Below are positions 7,808-15,180 of a DNA stretch of 64,000 nt, in pieces (position 1 is the stretch's first letter; each line of letters begins with the position of its first letter). Under the pieces are notes generated by a model. The model worked only from the letters and a program-made list of their open reading frames with translations, had not been told where the DNA came from and searched no databases. Source of the stretch: a virus; IMG/VR virus record IMGVR_UViG_3300005841_000001, positions 37,658-101,657 of that record; one strand, written 5' to 3'. Made by a program: the position numbers and the translations under genes.

Positions 7808-8374
7808 CTACTCCTTGAAAGGATTGGCTTCCAGGTTGTTCGTTTTCAGATGAGCTTCACGGGCGGTGTAGTACGCCGACAGCGGTGCCGCGGTGGCGTG
7901 CTCGACGGGTTCGCTCACGCTGCTGATGACGTCGGCCGCGGACGCGAGCCACACGCCGTGGTCACCGAGGTCGTGAACGATGAGCCGACACAGCCGGTTG
8001 CCGGCCAGCATGTAGATCGGCACCTCGTACTCGGTGAACACCTGGTCCAGCGACGGGCAGGTGTTCAGCTGCTTCAGCGCCTCGCGCCACGGGTTGCCCA
8101 CGTTGCCACGTGCCGGTCGGAGCTCGCCCGGACGATGCTGCGTGCGGCTCAGGCCTTCTGGCGGGGGTTCGCGGCGTTTGCCGTCGACGAAGCCGGTGAT
8201 CTTTGGGTCGAACGACGTCGCGTCCGCGCTGACCCCGTAGGCGTGCTGGTGCGGATACTTCTTGTTCCAGTTGCCCAGCACCACCTTCCACCACTCCTCG
8301 CGCTGTGCGAGTCGTTCGCGGATGGCGGCGGCGAGCTCAGGGCTGGTGCGCCATGCGAAGTTGATCTCGCTCAT
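7808..8374 (-). CDS. Unknown soluble protein
   Basis: Encodes 188 residues (MSEINFAWRTSPELAAAIRERL...). The start is fixed by a 4-bp ATGA overlap with the upstream stop. Trp-rich near residues 28-36 (EEWWKVVLGNW). Possibly nucleic-acid related, but no motif proves it. Fourth gene of the 9613-7277 operon. Confidence 0.75.
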   Translation of the reverse strand: MSEINFAWRTSPELAAAIRERLAQREEWWKVVLGNWNKKYPHQHAYGVSADATSFDPKITGFVDGKRREPPPEGLSRTQHRPGELRPARGNVGNPWREALKQLNTCPSLDQVFTEYEVPIYMLAGNRLCRLIVHDLGDHGVWLASAADVISSVSEPVEHATAAPLSAYYTAREAHLKTNNLEANPFKE

Positions 8375-8685
8375 CCGCGCCGCACCTCCATGAAGTTGAG
8401 CGCCGCTGCGATCGCCGAGGCCGCGATCTTCTTGACCTCGTAGTCGACGTCTTCGTCCTGGTCGTAGTAGAGCACTGCGATTCGGGCGAAGAAGTCGCCG
8501 AAGTCGGACTCCACCAAGATCTCGCGGCGCACGTAAGGGATCGGGGTCGGCTCGACGCCGCCGGCGTACAGGGTCACCGTGGGCAGCATGCCCTCTTCGC
8601 GGGTGAACTGGTCGTGGCGCAGCTTCACAGTGCGGCCGTTCAGCTCGCCGCCGATGACGCGGTACTCCTTGACGTCGGCGGTCAT
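8371..8685 (-). CDS. Unknown small protein
   Basis: Encodes 104 residues, beta-rich in the first 60 (YRVIGGELNGRTVKLRHDQF) and helical at the end. Overlaps both neighbours by 4 bp (ATGA), so it is tightly coupled in the operon. Function unknown. Confidence 0.75.
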   Translation of the reverse strand: MTADVKEYRVIGGELNGRTVKLRHDQFTREEGMLPTVTLYAGGVEPTPIPYVRREILVESDFGDFFARIAVLYYDQDEDVDYEVKKIAASAIAAALNFMEVRRG

Positions 8686-9107
8686 TCCTTGCCCTCACGC
8701 TTCATGATCTCGCCGGTCACGCGCCGGGAAGCCAGGCGCAGTAACGCATCGAGCATGTACAGGCTGCGGTCGGACATATGTGGCTGCGGACCCTCGTCGC
8801 CGTGGTCCACATGGGACATGTTGCCGCCTTCGAAGAACACGAGCTGCGGTTCGGCCGTGGGGGTGAAGGTGTACGACCGCGGGTCCGGCCTGTCGGCGCT
8901 GAACTCGAGGCCGCTCGGACGGACTTTGCGCGGGTCGTTCGAGAGGGCGATCGGCCAGGTGGCCAGGGTGATCGGGTCGGCCGGCCCGCTGATGATCGTG
9001 CCGTCGCTGACGGTCACCCGGTGCCACTCCTTGATGTTCACGAATTTGACGACCAGCACGCCCCCGTTCGGGCTGACCCGGATCTCTTCGACTTCGTGGC
9101 ACGTCAT
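8682..9107 (-). CDS. Unknown protein
   Basis: Encodes 141 residues. The N-terminal part is beta-rich (EEIRVSPNGGVLVVKFVN); the C-terminus is basic and helical (LRLASRRVTGEIMKREGKE). Coupled to both neighbours by ATGA overlaps. Not recognised. Confidence 0.75.
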   Translation of the reverse strand: MTCHEVEEIRVSPNGGVLVVKFVNIKEWHRVTVSDGTIISGPADPITLATWPIALSNDPRKVRPSGLEFSADRPDPRSYTFTPTAEPQLVFFEGGNMSHVDHGDEGPQPHMSDRSLYMLDALLRLASRRVTGEIMKREGKE

Positions 9108-9613
9108 GCCGGCACCTCACCATCGACGGTGACCAAGTGGACGATCTCGTGGGGGTCGAGGGGTCGCGTCACCGCGGTGCTGTCCGCGTGGCGATTCGCG
9201 CGGTGGACGTACTTGCCGTCCTCGAGGTGGTCGATGTCGTCCACGCGCATGATCAGCCGGCTGCCCGCCCCTTCGCGCGGGCACGGCTCGAACGCCTGGT
9301 GTTCGTTGCTCCAACGCACCCAGTACCGGGCGCCGGCGAAGACGGCGTTGACGGTTTCCTGGCCGAGGCGCGCGCGCTCGGCCCGGGCGGTAATGCTGTC
9401 CTGGTCGTCGAAGCGGACGACGGCGCGGCCGCCGAGCCGGCGCACCTCCCTGATCGCCTCGCGGGCGATCAGGTCGAGGTTCGGGCTGGCGGTGCGGCGT
9501 GGGCCGTGGCCGCGGTCCGGGCGATAGAGGTCCCAGCACGATCCGCCAGGCAGGCGCTGCACGAGGATCTCGGGCAGCACTGCGGGCGCGGTGGTGGGTT
9601 CGGTCGTGGTCAT
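9104..9613 (-). CDS. Unknown protein, leaderless operon head
   Basis: Encodes 169 residues beginning MTTTEPTTAP, a start shared in style with several other regulon genes. The ATG is exactly 6 nt from the TAGTCT -10 box. No domain recognised. Heads the six-gene leftward operon 9613-7277. Confidence 0.75.
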   Translation of the reverse strand: MTTTEPTTAPAVLPEILVQRLPGGSCWDLYRPDRGHGPRRTASPNLDLIAREAIREVRRLGGRAVVRFDDQDSITARAERARLGQETVNAVFAGARYWVRWSNEHQAFEPCPREGAGSRLIMRVDDIDHLEDGKYVHRANRHADSTAVTRPLDPHEIVHLVTVDGEVPA

Positions 9614-9619
9614 GCGTCA

Positions 9620-9648
9620 AGACTAGCCGAGATCACCCGGCTACACAA
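9620..9648 (-). promoter_or_regulatory. Promoter with degenerate operator (leftward)
   Basis: Minus strand: -35 TTGTGT, spacer with CCGGGTGATCTCGG, -10 TAGTCT, 6 nt to the start codon of the six-gene operon. Confidence 0.8.
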
Positions 9649-9661
9649 GCCGACCATGAAG

Positions 9662-9812
9662 TGTCCATGAGCTGTCCAGGAAATGTCACCACACCAGCCC
9701 TACGGGCCGATATCGTGGACCTCGGCCAGTGGTTCGCATGACGAGTCCGCCCGCCCCGCAGCGTGTGCCGGGGCGGGCGTTCCTCGTTTCCGCACTGTCC
9801 AACAGGTGTCCA
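9662..9812. repeat. TGTCCA direct repeats at 11-bp spacing
   Basis: TGTCCA occurs at 9662 and 9673, with TGTCAC at 9684, all 11 bp apart. A second pair of TGTCCA lies at 9796 and 9807, again 11 bp apart, followed by a TCCAAG-T-CTTGGA palindrome at 9808-9820. One-helical-turn spacing is typical of iterons or integrase arm sites. The region is non-coding. Confidence 0.55.
9748..9779. terminator. Terminator-like hairpin
   Basis: 11-bp stem CGCCCGCCCCG / CGGGGCGGGCG with a 10-nt loop, in the non-coding stretch 9650-10076. Confidence 0.7.
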
Positions 9813-9884
9813 AGTCTTGGACCTGCGCCGATACGCCGGCTACCGTCGATCCCGTGGTGTTGCCGAGTTGCTGACGTCGCCCAT

Positions 9885-9937
9885 GAAACCGCCCGCACGG
9901 GCCACCGGGGTTGCCGACCCGCCGTGTGGGCGGTTTC
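9885..9937. terminator. Terminator-like hairpin
   Basis: Stem GAAACCGCCCGCACGG / CCGTGTGGGCGGTTTC with one G-T pair and a 21-nt loop. Second of three strong hairpins in the same gap. Confidence 0.65.
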
Positions 9938-10030
9938 GCGTCACGTGGACTCCCCCTGGGCCCTCTCTCCTTCGCGCCGCGGAGGTACCCCTGGCCGCAC
10001 CATAACGGCAGGGGTCCGCGCACCACGACG

Positions 10031-10066
10031 GAAGGCCCGCCCCGACACTTCCCGGGGCGGGCCTTC
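10031..10066. terminator. Terminator hairpin
   Basis: Perfect 14-bp stem GAAGGCCCGCCCCG / CGGGGCGGGCCTTC, 11 nt downstream of the leftward gene ending at 10077, so it probably ends that operon. Confidence 0.85.
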
Positions 10067-10076
10067 CTCGCTGAGC

Positions 10077-10205
10077 TCACTTGCGGTGCGGACAGGTGCC
10101 GCGGTGGTTCCCGAAGGTTCCGCCGCACGTCGAGCAGCTGATATCCCGGTTCTGGCCGTTGCTGTCGCGATTCGCGTCGTCCGGCGCCTGCATCCTCGGC
10201 TTCAT
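10077..10205 (-). CDS. 42-residue zinc-knuckle peptide
   Basis: The second half is CSTCGGTFGNHRGTCPHRK, a clear C-x2-C...C-x-H zinc-knuckle pattern. Its ATG overlaps the stop of the upstream gene (ATGA), which strongly supports translation. Terminator 10031-10066 follows. Function unknown; such knuckles often bind nucleic acid. Confidence 0.7.
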   Translation of the reverse strand: MKPRMQAPDDANRDSNGQNRDISCSTCGGTFGNHRGTCPHRK

Positions 10206-10552
10206 GAGTTCACCCCCGCCCTGATCCCCTCGATTCGTGCCTGTACTCCGCGCAGTCGCGCGGCGTTCGCTGCGTCCTTCTTCGCGCGCATCTCGGCGGC
10301 CGTGGCGCGCCGCTCGAGCGAGTCATCCTGAAACGGCCGCGGGGGCACGTCGCCCGCGGTGATCTCCACTTCGCGGTCGTAGGTGACGACTTCGCCGTAC
10401 TCGCCGCGCATCGGCTCGAGCACGCCGACCATCGTCCCGTGCTCGCCGAAAACCGGGGGCGCGGCCACGAAGTACCAGCGGCTGTTCGTGAGGAAGTACT
10501 GCCCCTTGCACAGGTCCTCGACGGGGATCCGCAGGGTCCGAACTGTCGACAT
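10202..10552 (-). CDS. Unknown protein
   Basis: Encodes 116 residues. The ATG at 10552 has an AAAGGG Shine-Dalgarno 6 nt upstream. The N-terminal 70 residues are beta-rich (PVEDLCKGQYFLTNSRWYFV); the C-terminal 40 are a charged helix (RRATAAEMRAKKDAANAARL). Middle gene of the 10796-10077 operon. Confidence 0.75.
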   Translation of the reverse strand: MSTVRTLRIPVEDLCKGQYFLTNSRWYFVAAPPVFGEHGTMVGVLEPMRGEYGEVVTYDREVEITAGDVPPRPFQDDSLERRATAAEMRAKKDAANAARLRGVQARIEGIRAGVNS

Positions 10553-10562
10553 GTCGACCCTT

Positions 10563-10796
10563 TCAGAAGATGGACGAGACCAGCTCGCCGAGCTCGCCGA
10601 GCAGGCCGGCGATCGTGTACAGGGCCGAGCCGATGGTGTCGACGAACAGCCACTGGAACCCGGCGTAGCACCCGATCCTCGCCGGCTCAAGCACGTCGTG
10701 GACGAGGTGGGCGCCGAGGGGGGTCACGATGAGCAGGCCGAGGACGATCAGCGTGGCAACCGCGGCGGCGGCGTTGCGGGTCTGTGTGGTGGTCAT
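10563..10796 (-). CDS. Two-span membrane protein, leaderless
   Basis: Encodes 77 residues with hydrophobic spans at about 10-27 (AAAAVATLIVLGLLIVTP) and 44-76. The ATG is 6 nt from the -10 box. Small membrane proteins like this in phages may affect lysis or superinfection, but nothing here decides it. Operon head. Confidence 0.75.
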   Translation of the reverse strand: MTTTQTRNAAAAVATLIVLGLLIVTPLGAHLVHDVLEPARIGCYAGFQWLFVDTIGSALYTIAGLLGELGELVSSIF

Positions 10797-10802
10797 GAGG
10801 CG

Positions 10803-10831
10803 AGTCTAGCCGAGCTAACTCGGAGCGTCAA
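10803..10831 (-). promoter_or_regulatory. Promoter with operator (leftward)
   Basis: Minus strand: -35 TTGACG, spacer with CCGAGTTAGCTCGG, -10 TAGACT, 6 nt to the ATG at 10796. The stop of the MazG-like gene directly abuts the -35 box. Confidence 0.9.
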
Positions 10832-11182
10832 CTAGAACTTCTTGCCGCCCTCGCCGGCGCGGGCCTCGCGCTGGTGGTCCAGCCGGGCGGCGTTGTACTG
10901 CATCTTCTCGCGGTAGGCGCCCTCGAGGTCCAGCCTGAACGCACCCGCGTAGTCAAAGATCCGGATCAGCGCGTCGGCCAGTTCGACCTCCTCGGCTGAG
11001 CGGTGCGGCAGATGGTCGTCGGGCCGGCCTTTGCGCACACCCTCGAGCGCCTCGGACAGCTCGGAATGCATCAGGGCGATCAGCTCACCTCGATTGCGCT
11101 CGAGCCGGCGGCCCTGCTCGTCGTACCACCAGATGTGGTTCGCCGCGTGTGCTTCTTCCGCGTACTGGTTCAATCCGTCCAC
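10832..11182 (-). CDS. MazG-like nucleotide pyrophosphohydrolase
   Basis: Encodes 116 residues, the usual size of phage all-alpha NTP pyrophosphatases, which hydrolyse (d)NTPs or alarmones to monophosphates. The Mg-binding pattern is visible: ELSEA (E41, E44) in the first helix and EEVELADALIRIFD (E64-D77) in the second. In phages these enzymes are thought to clean nucleotide pools or lower ppGpp. It follows the 331-residue gene by 13 nt on the transcript from 12270. Confidence 0.85.
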   Translation of the reverse strand: MDGLNQYAEEAHAANHIWWYDEQGRRLERNRGELIALMHSELSEALEGVRKGRPDDHLPHRSAEEVELADALIRIFDYAGAFRLDLEGAYREKMQYNAARLDHQREARAGEGGKKF

Positions 11183-11195
11183 TATGGACTCCGTT

Positions 11196-12191
11196 TCATC
11201 GGACGTTGTACACCCGCGCCTTTGTGACGACGGGAGTTCCTTCGGGCCCGCGGCTGTGCTCGCTGATCTTGCGGCGCACGCGCGTCCGCTCGCCGGTCTC
11301 CTTGTCCACCACCCAGTAGTGCCGATAGTGCTCGCGAACCGTCACCTGGTGATCCAACGGCTTGCCCGAGCCAGGGTTCTGCACCGGCTGCGATGGCCGT
11401 CGCATCTCGATCACCGAGACGTCGCCGGACAACCCGGCCCGTTGCGCTCGCTTGCGGGTGGTTCGCGGCACGTGCACCGGTTCGTCGTCCTCGGGTGGCC
11501 GGGACTCCGGCGTGTCCGCGTGCTTCCACACCGCCATCAGCAGGCGCGCGACGGATACTCGGCCGCCCTGGCTCGGGTCGAACCCGTTCGTGACGGCGTT
11601 CTTCCGTTCCGTTGGGGACAGCCGCGAGGACATCGGGCCGCACTGCTGGAAGTCCAGCATCACCAGCATGTTCGAGATGAAGAAGCCGCCCGTCATGCCC
11701 TGGATCGACTCGATCGTGGTGCTGCCTCCCGTGGCCAACGCACGTTGCTTGAGCATCGCGGTCGCCGTATCTTCGCCGCGGTTCGCGTCGCACCAGGTAG
11801 TGATCGTGTAGCCGTTCGTTTCCTCGCCTTTGGGTGTCGTAAGGAACGCGCGACCCCAGCTGATCATGTGGAAGTACTGCGAGTATCCGCCGACATGCAG
11901 TGAGTTCAAGGGGTCCTCGAACACCAGTAGGCCGTAATCCATGGGTGGCTTGACAGTGTCGACGCGGTCGGTGTCCGAAAAGGACCGAGCGATCCGGTAG
12001 ATTTCCTCGTTCGCCGTCGCGGCGACACGGATGGTTCCCGCCTGCTGGATCTGGTCGGCCACCTTGACGCCTACGTCGGGATCCGACAGCTGGGCACGTT
12101 TTGCCCACGATTGGATCCAGCGACACATCCGCATGTCGTCCAGTCGGACGGCGAGATCGGTGTGAATGTCGACGGCATCGGCGGGCCGCAT
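11196..12191 (-). CDS. Unknown protein of actinomycete mobile-element type
   Basis: Encodes 331 residues from the ATG at 12191 behind GGGAG; an in-frame start at 12275 is rejected because it would lie inside the promoter. The C-terminus ends with a VREHYRHYWVV ... RGPEGTPVVTKARVYNVR pattern that I recall from unknown proteins of actinomycete plasmids and phages. No catalytic motif seen. Operon with the MazG-like gene. Confidence 0.75.
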   Translation of the reverse strand: MRPADAVDIHTDLAVRLDDMRMCRWIQSWAKRAQLSDPDVGVKVADQIQQAGTIRVAATANEEIYRIARSFSDTDRVDTVKPPMDYGLLVFEDPLNSLHVGGYSQYFHMISWGRAFLTTPKGEETNGYTITTWCDANRGEDTATAMLKQRALATGGSTTIESIQGMTGGFFISNMLVMLDFQQCGPMSSRLSPTERKNAVTNGFDPSQGGRVSVARLLMAVWKHADTPESRPPEDDEPVHVPRTTRKRAQRAGLSGDVSVIEMRRPSQPVQNPGSGKPLDHQVTVREHYRHYWVVDKETGERTRVRRKISEHSRGPEGTPVVTKARVYNVR

Positions 12192-12214
12192 CGGCTCTCC
12201 CTCGGGACGGGACA

Positions 12215-12245
12215 GGGGCCGCCGTCCACGATGGACAGCGGCCCC
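12215..12245 (-). other. 5'-terminal mRNA stem-loop
   Basis: The leader of the 11196-12191 mRNA begins near 12240 and folds into GGGGCCGC/GCGGCCCC with an inner TGTCCA/TGGACG-like stem around a 3-nt loop. It could stabilise the mRNA or attenuate it. The Shine-Dalgarno lies downstream and is free. Confidence 0.55.
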
Positions 12246-12246
12246 T

Positions 12247-12275
12247 AGTCTAGCCGAGTTATCCCGGTGAGTCAA
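12247..12275 (-). promoter_or_regulatory. Promoter with operator (leftward)
   Basis: Minus strand: -35 TTGACT, spacer CACCGGGATAACTCGGC, -10 TAGACT. The TGA in the -35 box is the stop codon of the 95-residue gene at 12272. Confidence 0.85.
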
Positions 12276-12559
12276 GCGGGCAGGTGTGACCCTTCCTCGT
12301 GGTCGACGACGGTCTTGAGCGTATGCGCCGGCAGGATCTTGTAATGCTCGGCCAGCGGGCGGGCGGCTCGCCGGTACTGCTGCACGTAGGCCACCAGCGC
12401 GCCGTCGTCGTTTTCAACGCGGTAGCGCTGCTGGCCTTCGCGCAGGATCCAGCCGCCGACGGACTCGAAGGTGCCGTCTTCGGAGGTGATCAAGATGCTG
12501 GCCTTGCCGCGCGAGACGACGTCGATGGACGCGGTCGCTCTCGGCTTCGGGTCGGTCAT
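12272..12559 (-). CDS. Unknown small protein
   Basis: Encodes 95 residues, beta-rich (SILITSEDGTFESVGGWILR) with a His-containing C-terminus. Leader of about 30 nt without a strong Shine-Dalgarno. Its stop codon lies in the -35 box of the next promoter. Function unknown. Confidence 0.7.
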   Translation of the reverse strand: MTDPKPRATASIDVVSRGKASILITSEDGTFESVGGWILREGQQRYRVENDDGALVAYVQQYRRAARPLAEHYKILPAHTLKTVVDHEEGSHLPA

Positions 12560-12594
12560 GGTTGCGCCTCTCGTGCCAGGGTCGTACCTTGGCT

Positions 12595-12623
12595 AATCTA
12601 GCCGACTCAACGCGGAGCGTCAA
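12595..12623 (-). promoter_or_regulatory. Promoter with operator (leftward)
   Basis: Minus strand: -35 TTGACG, spacer CTCCGCGTTGAGTCGGC, -10 TAGATT. Drives the 95-residue gene. Confidence 0.8.
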
Positions 12624-12703
12624 AGACCCCGGCGCGCCGCGCCGGCACTGCTCGAGCGGGGTGGGATGCTGGCCGCGACAACCCGGACGACCAGGGAGAA
12701 CCG

Positions 12704-13165
12704 ATGTCCTACACCGACAGCAGCGGCGCCGCGCTCAGCAAGGCGCAGATCGTCGCGGCCGCGACCACGATCGCCGGCGAGACCGTCTACCAGATCGGCG
12801 CGGACGTCCACCAGCGCGTCACGCAGGACGGCGACGACTTCGAGGCCAACGTCCGGCTCGCCCTGGTGGCCGGCCAGAAGATCACGCAGACGCAGCTCGA
12901 TGCGATGTTCAAGCCGGCCACCATCGACACCGTCACCCCGGCGTCCGGCGCCGCGGCCGGCGGTACCGCGATCACGATCAAGGGCACGAACTTCGGGGGC
13001 GTCACCGCGGTCACCGTCGGCGGCGTCGCGGTGACGAGCCTCAAGGTGGTTTCCGAGACCACCATCACCGCCGTCACGGGTGCGCACGCGGCCGGCGCCG
13101 TGTCGGTTGTCGTGACCGACGACTCGGGTGCGGTCACCAAGACCACGGCCTACACCTACGTGTGA
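12704..13165 (+). CDS. Ig-like (IPT/TIG) domain protein
   Basis: Encodes 153 residues. Residues 75-153 form an IPT/TIG Ig-like fold (PASGAAAGGTAITIKGTNFG ... VTVGGVAV ... TAYTYV). The first 70 residues are helical. In phages such domains decorate capsids or tails and help adsorption, so this may be a virion decoration protein. It sits alone among leftward early operons, with Shine-Dalgarno AGGGAG and no regulon operator, and is followed by a terminator. Confidence 0.8.
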   Translation: MSYTDSSGAALSKAQIVAAATTIAGETVYQIGADVHQRVTQDGDDFEANVRLALVAGQKITQTQLDAMFKPATIDTVTPASGAAAGGTAITIKGTNFGGVTAVTVGGVAVTSLKVVSETTITAVTGAHAAGAVSVVVTDDSGAVTKTTAYTYV

Positions 13166-13199
13166 TCGGACTCCCGGCAGCGGCGGCCGGGGTACGAAG

Positions 13200-13238
13200 A
13201 AGGGCCCCCCTCGGCGACCTCCCCGAGGTGGGGCCCTT
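13200..13238. terminator. Terminator hairpin
   Basis: Stem AAGGGCCCC-CTCGG / CCGAG-TGGGGCCCTT after the Ig-domain gene, between convergent genes. Confidence 0.8.
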
Positions 13239-13261
13239 CCATTTCGCAGCGCGGGAGGCTG

Positions 13262-13339
13262 CTAGCGGGTGATGCCGTCGAAGTAGTCCTCGAGGGCGTC
13301 GACGACGGCTTCGTTCTTGGGGTCGTAGGTGTCGGACAT
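13262..13339 (-). CDS. 25-residue acidic peptide
   Basis: A short frame (MSDTYDPKNEAVVDALEDYF...) is the only reading frame downstream of the promoter at 13444-13472, preceded by a long structured leader. Acidic and helical. It may be a real micro-protein or a regulatory leader peptide. Evidence is limited to its position and a plausible start. Confidence 0.5.
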   Translation of the reverse strand: MSDTYDPKNEAVVDALEDYFDGITR

Positions 13340-13367
13340 GGAGGCTCGCTTTCCGTTCGGTGATGGG

Positions 13368-13438
13368 GTGTCGGGCCGGGCGGGGAACCTGTCGGTGCCC
13401 GGGGGCGGAGGTAGGTAGCATCCCGCCCGGCCTGACAC
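13368..13438 (-). other. Long leader hairpin
   Basis: The transcript from 13444 begins inside a 17-bp inverted repeat (GTGTC-GGCCGGGCGGG against its complement, one mismatch) with a loop of about 37 nt. It lies entirely in the 5' leader of the 25-residue peptide and may act as an attenuator or stabiliser. Confidence 0.6.
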
Positions 13439-13443
13439 TTCCG

Positions 13444-13472
13444 AGACTAGCCGAACCTACTCGGCTTGTCTA
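13444..13472 (-). promoter_or_regulatory. Promoter with operator, inside a gene's 3' end
   Basis: Minus strand: -35 TAGACA, spacer with CCGAGTAGGTTCGG, -10 TAGTCT. The stop codon TAG of the 285-residue gene lies in the operator (13457-13459). Confidence 0.85.
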
Positions 13473-14314
13473 GTCACGAACCGTCGCACCCGACGGAAGG
13501 CGGCCGCTACCGCCTCCGGCGCTCGGTAAATGACGAAATCGATCACTGCGTCGAGCACCTCGAGGATGACGAATCCATCATCACGGCACTGCTCCGCCCA
13601 CCGCTGACGTGCCGTCCTTTGTGGATAGATGATGTGGCTACGGTCGTCGAAATGGGGAATGTCGCCGAGCATGTGTGCCGGCAGTGCGAAGGCCTCGGCG
13701 ATCCACCGTGCCTGCTCCGTCATCTCGCGGCGTCGGCGCACGATGCCCTCGGAGTAACGGACCAAGTCCATCACGCGAGATGCGTCGTTGGCCGGCGGTC
13801 GGACAGACCAGACCGGGTCCACGCTCAGGAACGTCTCGATCCGGCCGTCCATGTGGATCCGAGCATGCGTCACCGTAGCGTGCGCCTGCCACCCGCCGCC
13901 GTGGCCGTTCAGGATGTATGCCTGGCCGGGGAGTGGTGCGATGCGCGGCATGACTCGGAACTCGTTCCCCATGAACAGGTTGTACGCCTCTCGCCGTCGC
14001 TCTTCCCCACGCTGATAGGCGGCCGCGAAGGCTTCGGGTGTCAGGAACTGCATCAGGCCGAACCCGCTCTCGAAATCCGGTTGCTCGGACCGATGCGTCG
14101 GCGTGGCCGGGTGATCCTCGGGCACGACGACTTCGCCGGCCGAGTACGAGTGGAACGGCGACGGCTCGAACTTGCCACCGATCTGCTCGGCCTGCCATGC
14201 CCGTTCGCACGTCTCGCGACAGAAGTCGTCCGACGGGCTCGACTCGGGGATCGTCTTCTTGCACCACTGGCACGGCCGTTCGATCACGGCGTCCAGATCT
14301 TCGAGGAATCCCAC
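13457..14314 (-). CDS. Protein with N-terminal zinc finger
   Basis: Encodes 285 residues from a GTG with GGGGAG upstream. Residues 15-40 carry C-x2-C ... C-x3-C (CQWCKKTIPES / FCRETC), a treble-clef type zinc finger often seen in actinophage proteins. The rest is mixed, with His-rich stretches and a basic C-terminus. It overlaps the DUF2786 gene upstream by 31 nt. Its last six codons form part of the next promoter. Confidence 0.75.
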   Translation of the reverse strand: MGFLEDLDAVIERPCQWCKKTIPESSPSDDFCRETCERAWQAEQIGGKFEPSPFHSYSAGEVVVPEDHPATPTHRSEQPDFESGFGLMQFLTPEAFAAAYQRGEERRREAYNLFMGNEFRVMPRIAPLPGQAYILNGHGGGWQAHATVTHARIHMDGRIETFLSVDPVWSVRPPANDASRVMDLVRYSEGIVRRRREMTEQARWIAEAFALPAHMLGDIPHFDDRSHIIYPQRTARQRWAEQCRDDGFVILEVLDAVIDFVIYRAPEAVAAAFRRVRRFVTRQAE

Positions 14315-15069
14315 GGCTCCCCACCCTCCAATTTGGTCAGTCCGATATCGGCCCGTCGGCCGGCTAGGTTTCCGTCGATGGCTCCGTAGTCGAACATCGT
14401 CGGTGGCTGGTAGTCGACCTTGTTGATGTCCGGGAACCGTTTGTTGTAGTAGTCCTCGGCGTCCTGGTCTCGGGTACGCAAGGCCAGCTCGGTTGATGGT
14501 CCCGCAGGCAGCACATGCTCCTCGTCGCGCTCTTGCTGCACCTCGGCCGCGGTGCGCTGCTCGATCTGGTCGAGCCGGATCCCGACTGCTTGGGAGTACG
14601 CGGCGTACCAGTTGCGGGCGTAGCGCTGGTAGAGCGTTTCGGTGATGAAGTCGCGGCCGGCGGCGTCGGTGGCGAGCCCATTCTGCGCCACGACCGACAG
14701 CGTTTCGAAGAGCATTTCGACGCGGTCGATGTCCACCGGTGCGCCCATCACGAGGGCACCCGAGGGCACACGGTTGCGTTTGTGGCGCAGGTGTACCGAG
14801 CGGCAGTGCACCGCGGCCGCGATGTGCGCGATCAAGACGATCTTCTCTTGCGCGAACGGCGCCTGGACAGTGATCACGCGTTCGGTGACGCCGTCGAGTC
14901 CGCGCGCGTCGTCGAGGTCTTGGGGCTGGATCGCGTGGCGCGCCATCACTTCTGCCGCATGGGACGCGTAGATCCGGGCCTCGGCTTCGGTGGCCGCCGG
15001 GTCGCGGGCCTTCGCGAGCAGACTGTTGATCGTCGCGATCCGCTTTTCGCGGGTCGGCTTCTTGGGCAT
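14284..15069 (-). CDS. DUF2786 family protein
   Basis: Encodes 261 residues. Residues 8-45 (KRIATINSLLAKARDPAAT plus the EAEARIYASHAAEVMAR helix) match my recollection of the DUF2786 helical motif, common in phages and actinomycetes, of unknown function. The start lies 7 nt after a TAGCAT -10 box, close to leaderless spacing. Operon with the zinc-finger gene. Confidence 0.8.
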   Translation of the reverse strand: MPKKPTREKRIATINSLLAKARDPAATEAEARIYASHAAEVMARHAIQPQDLDDARGLDGVTERVITVQAPFAQEKIVLIAHIAAAVHCRSVHLRHKRNRVPSGALVMGAPVDIDRVEMLFETLSVVAQNGLATDAAGRDFITETLYQRYARNWYAAYSQAVGIRLDQIEQRTAAEVQQERDEEHVLPAGPSTELALRTRDQDAEDYYNKRFPDINKVDYQPPTMFDYGAIDGNLAGRRADIGLTKLEGGEPWDSSKIWTP

Positions 15070-15076
15070 GAGGGCT

Positions 15077-15105
15077 ATGCTAGCCGACTTAACTCGGTTC
15101 GTAAA
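15077..15105 (-). promoter_or_regulatory. Promoter with operator (leftward)
   Basis: Minus strand: -35 TTTACG, spacer with CCGAGTTAAGTCGG, -10 TAGCAT. Divergent from the element at 15121. Confidence 0.8.
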
Positions 15106-15120
15106 CGTCGGTGCGTCGTC

Positions 15121-15149
15121 GACCCGCTCCGAGTAAGCCCGGCTAGGAT
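15121..15149 (+). promoter_or_regulatory. Degenerate promoter-operator (rightward)
   Basis: Spacer CTCCGAGTAAGCCCGGC and -10 TAGGAT are recognisable; the -35 (GACCCG) is poor. Likely drives 15181-15932. Confidence 0.6.
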
Positions 15150-15180
15150 GGCCACATCCCGACTCGAAAGGATCATCACC

